Shown: positions 36,018 through 43,164 of the stretch, piece by piece | Layout of the letters: every line of letters starts with the position of its first letter | Position numbering within the stretch: position 1 is the stretch's first letter | Source of the DNA: JASGIT01 sp047601665 | Lineage (GTDB): Bacteria > Pseudomonadota > Gammaproteobacteria > Burkholderiales > Burkholderiaceae_C | Assembly (NCBI GenBank): GCA_047601665.1 | Contig: JASGIT010000001.1 | Location: 4,092,001-4,156,000 of the forward strand | Length of the DNA stretch: 64,000 bases | Direction of reading: 5' to 3' | Notes under the pieces: model-generated | Told to the model about the DNA's origin: nothing | Databases searched by the model: none | The model's input: only the letters and a program-made list of their open reading frames with translations | Position numbers and translations under genes: made by a program

Positions 36018-36316
36018 GGTGCCCCCTCCTCCCCCAGCGGCTCGCCGAAAACCACGTCGGTGACCGAGCCCGACCCGAACGCACCCTCGATCGCTCCGTT
36101 CGACAGCCCCGCGGCCCCGACCGCAGGAGCCTCCTTTACAGGCACCACAGGCGTTGTGACGGCGCGCAGCCCCTCGTGCGCGAGCAGACGCAAGCGGTTG
36201 ACCCGCTTCACACCCTTGCTGAACCGGATCAGGTCGTCGTAGAGCGGCGGGTTGTCATCGCGTGACATCTCGAACAACAGCCGGATCGTTCCATCATTGC
36301 GGCTTTCCTCGCTCAT
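36014..36316 (-). CDS. Small partner of ParM-like protein, copy A (100 aa)
   Basis: The N-terminal half (TIRLLFEMSRDDNPPLYDDL, then KRVNRLRLLAHEGL) is clearly homologous to the small gene at 37567. The ATG overlaps the parM-like stop (ATGA). In plasmid partition operons the gene after parM encodes the DNA-binding adaptor (ParR/StbB), so this is the positional equivalent. The sequence itself does not show a recognisable ribbon-helix-helix. The C-terminal ~45 residues are not conserved between the two copies. Confidence 0.75.
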   Translation of the reverse strand: MSEESRNDGTIRLLFEMSRDDNPPLYDDLIRFSKGVKRVNRLRLLAHEGLRAVTTPVVPVKEAPAVGAAGLSNGAIEGAFGSGSVTDVVFGEPLGEEGAP

Positions 36317-37332
36317 CGCACGCCTCCGACATCGGCGCCACCCCGGCTGGCCATGTAGTTCATGCCCGCGATCTGGTAGCCCCGCACATTGGCGAACATT
36401 GCTTCCTTGAGCACCATCACCCGCTGCCGCGGGAAGGCCGCCTGAACGGCACCCTTGAAGAGATGGACTCCCCCACCCGCCATCACGATGTTGTGGAAGC
36501 CCGTGGCATCGCCGATCCAATGCAGCATGGACGAGACAGCCTGGCCCGCGATTTTCTCGACCAACGGCAGCATCCGCTCGAGGTCGTATGGCCGCTGGTA
36601 GATCGTGGGGCCCTTGCCAGCGCCCAGCGCCGCGTCAATGGCATCGAGATCCCTGTACTGGACGCCGAGGTCCAGCGTAATCTCCGACGCAAGCGCCTGC
36701 AGCACGTCAGCGACGCCGCGCGGCACGGAATGGCTGCGCTTTTGTACGAAGCGCACGCCCCGCGCGACTACCCAGTCGAAGGTCCGGTATCCCGGGTCGA
36801 TGACGAGGCTTTGCTCCGCGGCGATCCTGTCCATCTTCCCGGCGACAGAGGCGAAATAGACCAGTGCTCCCTGCGGCTGTGCGACCGCTATCGCCTTGTG
36901 CACGACAACCCTGCGGCCACCTCCGACATCGTGCGTGCCCATCATGGCCCGCTCAAGCTTGCTCTTGCGCGCCACCAGCAGCGCCACCGGCAGGCCGACG
37001 ACGAGCAGATGGATCTCCGGGACTTTCATCATGCGCAGGGCGCCCCTGAGCAACGCCATGTACTCGGGCGTCTCCGTGTAGCGGTCATGCATCTGGGATG
37101 GCCTGAAGGCATCGCCAGCGAGCGCGACGTCAGGCCCCACCTCGTAGAACAGACCGCCGATGGGGATGCACATCGTCGCCCGGCTTTCTATTGCGGGGAC
37201 CTTGGCGGAATCTCGTGCACCGGGATAACAAAGCGAGGGAAAGCTGGCGCACCGGATCTCGGTGCCGCCCACCCCCGTGACGAACTTGGTATGGCCGAAC
37301 CCAACATCGACGGCCCTGACCACTGGTTTCAT
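36313..37332 (-). CDS. Actin-like ParM/StbA-family protein, copy A (339 aa)
   Basis: It is a predicted ATP-binding filament protein for DNA segregation. The phosphate-1 motif is AVDVGFGHTKFV at the N-terminus. Later come LLVVGLPVALL, the phosphate-2-like SLVIDPGYRTFDWV, and the adenosine-region IVMAGGGVHLF. ATG 37332 has AGGAGAG upstream; an earlier in-frame start at 37431 has no ribosome site. It is about 60% identical by eye to the second copy at 37868, so the two arose by tandem duplication. Confidence 0.88.
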   Translation of the reverse strand: MKPVVRAVDVGFGHTKFVTGVGGTEIRCASFPSLCYPGARDSAKVPAIESRATMCIPIGGLFYEVGPDVALAGDAFRPSQMHDRYTETPEYMALLRGALRMMKVPEIHLLVVGLPVALLVARKSKLERAMMGTHDVGGGRRVVVHKAIAVAQPQGALVYFASVAGKMDRIAAEQSLVIDPGYRTFDWVVARGVRFVQKRSHSVPRGVADVLQALASEITLDLGVQYRDLDAIDAALGAGKGPTIYQRPYDLERMLPLVEKIAGQAVSSMLHWIGDATGFHNIVMAGGGVHLFKGAVQAAFPRQRVMVLKEAMFANVRGYQIAGMNYMASRGGADVGGVR

Positions 37333-37566
37333 ACGACTCTCCTGAATACGGTTGCGGATCGGGCGCCATCGAAGGCGCCCACGCGGACTGCGCCCCGGCA
37401 TCCCCGTGATCTCGACCGGGTGTGAATCCATCCCGAGTCAGGTCTCAGTTCCTCTCGTGCCGGCCCATCCAGGTCCGGCGCTGCGCATTCCGTCTCACCA
37501 CGGTCTCACGGGAGTCGCGCTCATCAAGGGCGCGCTTTTGGGATGCGGCGGCGTTGGTGCTGTGGT

Positions 37567-37884
37567 TCAGTCCGGGAGTGGCACCTCGAAGAGTCCGGCG
37601 GTCACCCGGGGGTCCAGGGCCGCCAGATCCGGCCGCTCGCCGCCGTCCTCGACGTCAAGGGCTGGGCCCAGGTGATCCGGCGCTTGCTCAGCCGGGGCCG
37701 GCAGCTTCGGCAAAGCCGCAAGCAAGCCGTCATGGGCCAGCGTGCGCAGCCGCGCGACGCGCCTGCGCCCCTTCTTCAACTGCACGAGCGCGTCGAACAA
37801 CTGGGGGTCGTCGCTGCGGCTCAACTCCAGCGTCACGCGGATGCGCAGGACTTGCGAGCCGGATGCGTCATCGCAGTCCATCAT
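37567..37884 (-). CDS. Small partner of ParM-like protein, copy B (105 aa)
   Basis: It is homologous to the 100-aa gene at 36014 through RIRVTLELSRSDDPQLFDAL and RVARLRTLAHDGLLAA. It overlaps the end of the upstream parM-like gene by 17 bases and has GGGGA before the ATG. Like its paralogue it occupies the place of a ParR-type adaptor. The C-terminal half is proline- and acid-rich and unlike copy A. Confidence 0.75.
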   Translation of the reverse strand: MMDCDDASGSQVLRIRVTLELSRSDDPQLFDALVQLKKGRRRVARLRTLAHDGLLAALPKLPAPAEQAPDHLGPALDVEDGGERPDLAALDPRVTAGLFEVPLPD

Positions 37885-38893
37885 GGTCCCCGGCAGGCAG
37901 GCCCTGAGCCTTCAGGAGGTTGTCCCCGGCGATCAGGAAGCCCTTCACGTTGGCGAACATCGGTTCCTTGACCACATAGATCTTGTGGTTCGGAAACGCC
38001 GCCTTGACCGCGTCCTTGAACATGAACGCCCCGCCGCCGACGAGGATCACGTTCTGGATGCTGTAGTCCTCCGTGATCCATTCCATCATCGAGGAGACGG
38101 CACGGCGCGCGACCGCACGCGCGGTCGGCAGGATCGGCGTCAGGTCGTAGGGCTTCTGGTAGATCATCAGCGGCTTGCCGGTGCGCAAGGCCGCGTCGAT
38201 GGCGGGCAAATCGCTGTAGGGCCGGCCGATGTCGCTGCTGATCTCCTGAGCGATCGTCTTGAGGATGTCGGACATGCCGCGGTTGACGGAGTTGCTCACT
38301 TTCAGCACCAGGCGCATGCCCCTCGACAGCAGCCAGTCAAAAGTGCGCGAACCCGGATCGATGATGAGGCTCTGCTCATGCTCGATGCTCTTTTGCTTGT
38401 GGTAGGCGGCTGTGTAGTAGACGAGCGCGCCCTGCGGCTGGGCCACGGCGACGGCCTTCCTCACCTCTACCGTCCTGCCGCCGCCGAGGTCGTGCACGCC
38501 CACCATGGCCTTCTCCAGGTAGGCCTTGCGGGCCTGGAAGGATGACACCGGCAGGCCCACCACGAGCAGGTCGATCGCGCTGAGCTTCATGTAGGCCATG
38601 GCACCGCGCGCCAGCGCCATGTACTCGGGCGTCTCGACGTACTGGTCGTGCAACTGCGTCGCCCGGAAGGTGTCGGCCGCGAGGTGGACCTCGGGCCCGA
38701 CCTCGTAGAAGGTGCCGTCGATCGGGATGGCCACCGTCTTGCGGCGCTCGGCCGCCGGCCTGGTGCCTGGATCCTTGACGCTGGTGTAGGCCAGCGACGG
38801 GAAGGACGCGCACTTGATCTCCTGCTCCGTGTGCCCGACGACGAACTTCGTGTTACCGAAGCCGACGTCGATGGCCCTGACGATCTTGCTCAT
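37868..38893 (-). CDS. Actin-like ParM/StbA-family protein, copy B (341 aa)
   Basis: It has the same architecture as copy A: AIDVGFGNTKFVVG (phosphate 1), LLVVGLPVSSF, SLIIDPGSRTFDWL (phosphate 2), and VILVGGGAFMF (adenosine). ATG 38893 has AAGGAG upstream; an in-frame start at 38935 is less likely. It is the first gene of a six-gene minus-strand series in which most junctions overlap. It is probably part of the maintenance system of an integrated plasmid-like element, together with the ParB at 50951. Confidence 0.9.
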   Translation of the reverse strand: MSKIVRAIDVGFGNTKFVVGHTEQEIKCASFPSLAYTSVKDPGTRPAAERRKTVAIPIDGTFYEVGPEVHLAADTFRATQLHDQYVETPEYMALARGAMAYMKLSAIDLLVVGLPVSSFQARKAYLEKAMVGVHDLGGGRTVEVRKAVAVAQPQGALVYYTAAYHKQKSIEHEQSLIIDPGSRTFDWLLSRGMRLVLKVSNSVNRGMSDILKTIAQEISSDIGRPYSDLPAIDAALRTGKPLMIYQKPYDLTPILPTARAVARRAVSSMMEWITEDYSIQNVILVGGGAFMFKDAVKAAFPNHKIYVVKEPMFANVKGFLIAGDNLLKAQGLPAGDHDGLR

Positions 38894-39284
38894 TGCAGGC
38901 TCCTTGCCATGGACGCAACCACTTGCAAGGGTCATTCAAGGTGCACTGGATGCGCAACGAGAAATCCGGGCGTTCGTGAGCGGATTTCGACGACAGGTCC
39001 TCGGTCCTGCCATTGGGGACGCAGGTCGGCGCCTGCACCGCGAGATGGCATCGGGGCGTCTTTGCCATCGGGCAGCGCGCAGTCCATCCAGCCCGGAAGC
39101 GATCAACGGCCTGCAGATATGTCAGCGCATTCGCCGAAACCTCAAGTTCGCTTTCCCCTGCAGGTGGTGCCCGCTTCCTGCCTACCGCTGAGAAGGCCGG
39201 GCGACGCGCCCCCCTAAAATCAGCCGGATTTTCTCGGATATGGGAAAATACTGTATAAAAAATCAGTATTCGATATGAACGCTC
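38894..39284. other. Gap between parM operon and dnaE2 remnant
   Basis: 391 bases without a supported gene. It should contain the promoter of the minus-strand parM operon. The right end has the LexA box at 39249-39268. Confidence 0.5.
39249..39268 (+). promoter_or_regulatory. LexA (SOS) box
   Basis: TACTGTATAAAAAATCAGTA matches the TACTGTATATATATACAGTA consensus at 16 of 20 positions, including both CTG/CAG cores. Such boxes precede the imuA-imuB-dnaE2 mutagenesis operon, and the fragment of dnaE2 directly downstream supports this identity. Confidence 0.8.
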
Positions 39285-39533
39285 GTGCTGTCACCTTCCA
39301 GCGTGATTTTCGTCTCGCTCGAAGACGAAACCGGGGTGGTCCAGGTGATCGTGTGGAAGAGCGTACGTGAGCGCCAGCGCACGGCGCTGCTGCAATCGAG
39401 GCTATGGGCTGTCCAGGGGCGATGGCAGCATGAGGGCGATGTATGCAACGTGGTGGCAGCGCGGCTGGTAGACCTCACGCCGCTGCTCGGCCGCCTGGCC
39501 GAGGCGACGAACAAGAGCCGGGACTTCCATTGA
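39285..39533 (+). pseudogene. dnaE2: C-terminal fragment of error-prone DNA polymerase
   Basis: The ~82 codons read VIFVSLEDETGVVQVIVW, an RERQRTALLQSRL segment, and an end in TNKSRDFH. This is the C-terminal OB-fold tail of DnaE2 (full length over 1000 aa). The polymerase core, and imuA and imuB, are missing. The remnant starts about 17 bases after the LexA box, so a deletion fused the SOS promoter region to the 3' end of the operon. A GTG at 39285 could start translation, but no functional polymerase can be made. Confidence 0.9.
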
Positions 39534-39612
39534 CACCGAGAACTCGTTTGGTACGAGCACGTGAGCGGCGAGCGGCTCGACGGGCACCTCGACGAAGATA
39601 GCCGTGGCGATC

Positions 39613-40458
39613 TCAGCACGAGCTGGCTATAGCGCGAGCTATTTCCTCCGCGCGAGTTTCATTTTTCTCGCGTCGGTAGTCCTCTCCGTAAAAACATCTT
39701 TCAAGCGATCCCAAAGATTTCCAGAGCGCCGCCTTTTCGGCAGGGGCTTTCACCATCTTCATGGCTCCGAGACATTCACCGACCATCCAAAGCTGCTGAA
39801 TAAAATCATGGGTCCACGCGTAAAACCCAGAAAATTTAGCCACAGCCTCCTGCTCCGATATGACTCCATTGGCGATCGCGGCCTGCAGGTCATGCCAAAA
39901 TGTGAGCCACATCGAAAGAATCATGTGTTCGTTTGGCGAGCTTTGATTAGCTATCGGCTCAAAGTGACTTCGCAGGCTAATGTGGTTCTGAAAAGGAACG
40001 GAATTTGCGCCTTGTTCATCTTGGAATGGAGCCTGAGCAAATAGGAACTGTCCGCCGGCGACGTCGCGCCTGTACCGCTCTCCCTCACTCCCTTCCCAAC
40101 TGAGCCACTTGGTCGCGATGTCCCAGACAGGCACAATTATATTCACGTAATAATCCCGCGAATAAAAAAGCTTGGACATGTCGGACGCCGCTCTGGCTCG
40201 CTGCTCCTCCCGGCGGAAGCGTTCGATTTCCTCCGGCACAATCACTGAAGCGAACAACAATGCCGCAATCGAGGCGCATCCAAGCGCTAGCGCACCAATA
40301 CCAGCTGCGTAGGAGCCGAAATTTCCCCAATCCGATGTTTCTATGGAAAGGTCGTCATGGAATTTCCAGAAATAGGCTGCGAACCCGATAAAAATTATCG
40401 CGACTCCAATAATCGCTAGCAAGCCGGCAAGCGCTGTCTTCCAAGATTTATTAGCCAT
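39613..40458 (-). CDS. Unrecognised two-helix membrane protein (281 aa)
   Basis: The N-terminal ~80 residues have two membrane helices (LAGLLAIIGVAIIFIGFAAY and AAGIGALALGCASIAALLF) joined by a short acidic loop. The remaining ~200 residues are soluble and rich in Trp, Phe and Glu (YYVNIIVPVWDIATKWLSW, GFYAWTHDFIQQLWMV). I do not recognise the family; the layout resembles DUF4760-like or other phage-defence-associated membrane proteins, but this is weak. Its base composition is more AT-rich than the neighbours. It sits next to the dnaE2 remnant, a region that has clearly been rearranged. Confidence 0.8.
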   Translation of the reverse strand: MANKSWKTALAGLLAIIGVAIIFIGFAAYFWKFHDDLSIETSDWGNFGSYAAGIGALALGCASIAALLFASVIVPEEIERFRREEQRARAASDMSKLFYSRDYYVNIIVPVWDIATKWLSWEGSEGERYRRDVAGGQFLFAQAPFQDEQGANSVPFQNHISLRSHFEPIANQSSPNEHMILSMWLTFWHDLQAAIANGVISEQEAVAKFSGFYAWTHDFIQQLWMVGECLGAMKMVKAPAEKAALWKSLGSLERCFYGEDYRREKNETRAEEIARAIASSC

Positions 40459-40756
40459 AATCCAGTCTCGTGGAAAGCATGGTCGGTCGAAATTATCAGT
40501 GCAAGCCGCGAGTTACCCGCGAAGCAACAGTTCACGAGGCCAGCGTTGCGCACGGGCGCTGTACCGTCAGCAGACTGCCGTCGATGCAGCTACAACAGCA
40601 TGGAGGCACACGCCATTATGCTGGCCGGGGCAATTTCGCAGTCAATGTGGAGAAGCCGAGATTTCCACTGGTCCGGGATCAAGCCCGCACAAGGCACGAC
40701 GCGACCCCAGCCTCGTCAGGCGTGCCACGAATTCACACTACATCGCCGGCCGCACA

Positions 40757-41176
40757 TCAGTCCTGCTCATCGGCAATCTCACGTCCCGCCAGAATGCCGT
40801 CCGCCCGGGCCCTCGCCTGCACAAGATCCGGCGCGACCGACATGCGCAGCCCGAAGGCAGCGGACAGTCCGAGCGCCTGTGCGCGCTTCAGGATCCGCTT
40901 GGCCCGGTCAGGCTCGACCACGGCGATGCCGCGGCACACCTGGGCGAGCCTGCGCTTGTTCGCCTTCAGCCACTGCATCTGGGCCTTCTGGTCCTCGTGT
41001 TCCGGGTGTTCGGCGCTGTCGATGAACACGAAGACGAAGGGCTGCCCGTTCTCCACCAGCGCTTCCATCTCAGCGATCCATTGGGGTGCGTAGCCCGCGG
41101 GCAGCGAACTTCCGCGGATGCTGACGACCGGGAACTCCGAGACGTCGTAGTGCTTGAAATCGCTAGGGTTCACCAT
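40757..41176 (-). CDS. Unrecognised protein in TonB/TetR operon (139 aa)
   Basis: It is a soluble protein with a pattern of alternating strands and helices: PFVFVFIDSAEHPEHEDQKA, LKANKRRLAQVCRGIAVV, and RILKRAQALGLSAAFG. It starts 3 bases after the TetR gene stop and belongs to the same minus-strand operon as the siderophore transporter and receptor. No domain is recognised. The position suggests a role in handling of the imported iron compound. Confidence 0.75.
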   Translation of the reverse strand: MVNPSDFKHYDVSEFPVVSIRGSSLPAGYAPQWIAEMEALVENGQPFVFVFIDSAEHPEHEDQKAQMQWLKANKRRLAQVCRGIAVVEPDRAKRILKRAQALGLSAAFGLRMSVAPDLVQARARADGILAGREIADEQD

Positions 41177-41179
41177 CTG

Positions 41180-41836
41180 CTATTTCCTGGAAGGCGTGCG
41201 TTGACGCGGCTTGGGCTTCGCGTCCGGCTGCGGGGCCGCAATCAATCCCCAGACGTAGTCCAGCGCGATGTCGTCCTCCAAGGGCGGCGCGCCGGTCACG
41301 GCCAAGGCATCGTTTGTTTCGATGTCGCTGTGCAGGAAGTACTGGATCAGCCCTCCCCCGGTGACCATGAGCAGGCCGGGCGGCACGTCCTGGCGAATCA
41401 GGCCAGCGTCCTGGGCCGCCTTAAAATGCGGCACGAACAACTGGTTCAGCGACCGGGAACGCGCCTGGCGCTCTTCCTTGGGAGCGCCGAGCACGCGCCA
41501 GAGCTGGAAACGCAGCGCTTGCGGATGCTCGCGCCAATAGCGCATGTAGGCCGCCATCATCTGGCGAAGCCCTTGCGCCGTCCCCTTGAGCGCGGGATCG
41601 ACCGACGCGCTGCCCATCTCGGCGAATTCCTCGGTGATGCGGTTGCCCACCAGATTCCACAGGGTTTCCTTGTCCTTGAAGTGGTGGTGGATCAGCCCCG
41701 GGGACACGCCGGCTTCCTTGGCGATCTCCCGGGTGGTAGCGCCATCGAAGCCAACTTTGGAGAACACGGCCAGCGCCGCCTCCACGATGCGGTCGCGCGC
41801 ATCGACGGTGGTGTAGGCCTTGCGTAGTTCGGACAT
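41180..41836 (-). CDS. TetR-family transcriptional regulator (218 aa)
   Basis: The N-terminal helix-turn-helix is RDRIVEAALAVFSKVGFDGATTREIAKEAGVSPGLIHHHF. The C-terminal ligand-binding part includes YWREHPQALRFQLWRV. The ATG at 41836 has CAGGAGC upstream. It lies 71 bases downstream of the MFS gene in the same direction, so it probably regulates its own operon. A strong palindrome near 45486-45501, upstream of the receptor gene, is its likely operator. Confidence 0.92.
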   Translation of the reverse strand: MSELRKAYTTVDARDRIVEAALAVFSKVGFDGATTREIAKEAGVSPGLIHHHFKDKETLWNLVGNRITEEFAEMGSASVDPALKGTAQGLRQMMAAYMRYWREHPQALRFQLWRVLGAPKEERQARSRSLNQLFVPHFKAAQDAGLIRQDVPPGLLMVTGGGLIQYFLHSDIETNDALAVTGAPPLEDDIALDYVWGLIAAPQPDAKPKPRQRTPSRK

Positions 41837-41907
41837 GGGGCTGTGCTCCTGAAATCGGTCGACCGCGCTCAACGCGCTGGTCGGATAGTCAATGCACTGA
41901 TCATATT

Positions 41908-43149
41908 TCAGTGACGACTGGCCGCGCCCCGGGGCACCAGGTTCAGGAAGTAGGTGGCGGCCATGGCGAAGGCGACCACGATGCCGGCCTGGAAGGCCGA
42001 CCACCCGATATGCTGGATCACCCCGGGCAGGACCATCAAGGCAGCAGTCCCCAGGAAGCGGCCCAGCCCGTAGAGCAGCGCGTAGTCCGTGGCCGCCTGG
42101 CCGCCGCCGGCCCATTCCAGGATCAGACTGCCCAGCACGACGTACAGCGCCGAGGCGCCTGCCGTGGTCAGCACGCTACCCACCATGGCGACGACAGGGC
42201 CCGTGAAAGCGAAGCCCAGCCATACAAGACCGGCGCTGAGCAAACACGCGGCGCACATGAGCACGGCCGCCGATCGCAAGGGCAGTTTGCGCACGAGCAG
42301 CCATCCCAGCGCACAGGCGGCGGCGTTGACCAGCGGCCCGACCGTGCCCAGCACGCTGCCGATGCGCTCCAGCGAGACGCCCATGTCCACCAGCAGCAGC
42401 CGGTTGAAGTTGAACAGCGCCAGCAGGGTGCACGCCAGCAGCGTCAGCCGGATGAGACGGTCGCGCATACGGCGCTCGCGCAGCAGCTTGCCCATGCGCG
42501 CCCGCTGCCGTGGCGCACCGCCGGTCAGCGCACGATCCGCGCCGATGAGCGCCAGAACGGGAAGAGTGGAGAGCGCCATCAGTGCGGCGATGAAGCCCAT
42601 CGTCCCCTGCCATCCAAGGCGGGGGTACAGCGCGACCAGCACACCGCCGCCGAGCACCGATCCGAGCGAAATCCCGCCCATCTTGGCGGCGGCGGCCGCG
42701 GGACGCTGGGCCTCCGAGGCCATCTCGACGGTCAGTGCATCCAGAGCGACGTCCATGGTCGCCGCGGCCAGCGTGGCCACGATCCCCAGCGCCATCAGGA
42801 CGCTCCAGCGGCCCGGCCCCGGCACAATGCACGACGCCGCGGCCAGGGCCAGCACCGCCAGCCCCTGCATCGGAATGATCCAGCCCGTGCGCCTGCCCAG
42901 CCACGGCCAGCGCCAGGAGTCGATCAGGGGCGCCCACAGGAAGGCGATGCCGAAGGGCAGGAAGAGCGCATAGACCCAGCGCATCGCGGGCAGCCCCATC
43001 CCCTGCGTGCGCAGCACGGGTGCCAGGCCGCCCTGCACGAAGCCGAGGATGGCGCCCAGCGAGATGTACGCCAGGGCCACCGCGAGCAGGACGGTGGTGG
43101 AGCGGGAGCCGCCCGGGGCTGTAACGCCCCCTTCATTCGCAGACTGCAT
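41908..43149 (-). CDS. MFS siderophore transporter, RhtX/FptX type (413 aa)
   Basis: It is an inner-membrane importer of ferric siderophores. Twelve hydrophobic segments are visible. The motif ATMDVALDALTVEM and the FGIAFLWAPLIDSWRWPWLGRR region after the second helix are typical of the AmpG-like RhtX/FptX group. It starts 15 bases after the stop of the TonB receptor gene, so the two form one transport path through both membranes. The siderophore is unknown, and no biosynthesis genes are nearby, which suggests uptake of foreign siderophores. Confidence 0.88.
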   Translation of the reverse strand: MQSANEGGVTAPGGSRSTTVLLAVALAYISLGAILGFVQGGLAPVLRTQGMGLPAMRWVYALFLPFGIAFLWAPLIDSWRWPWLGRRTGWIIPMQGLAVLALAAASCIVPGPGRWSVLMALGIVATLAAATMDVALDALTVEMASEAQRPAAAAAKMGGISLGSVLGGGVLVALYPRLGWQGTMGFIAALMALSTLPVLALIGADRALTGGAPRQRARMGKLLRERRMRDRLIRLTLLACTLLALFNFNRLLLVDMGVSLERIGSVLGTVGPLVNAAACALGWLLVRKLPLRSAAVLMCAACLLSAGLVWLGFAFTGPVVAMVGSVLTTAGASALYVVLGSLILEWAGGGQAATDYALLYGLGRFLGTAALMVLPGVIQHIGWSAFQAGIVVAFAMAATYFLNLVPRGAASRH

Positions 43150-43164
43150 GCCTCGGCACGTCGA

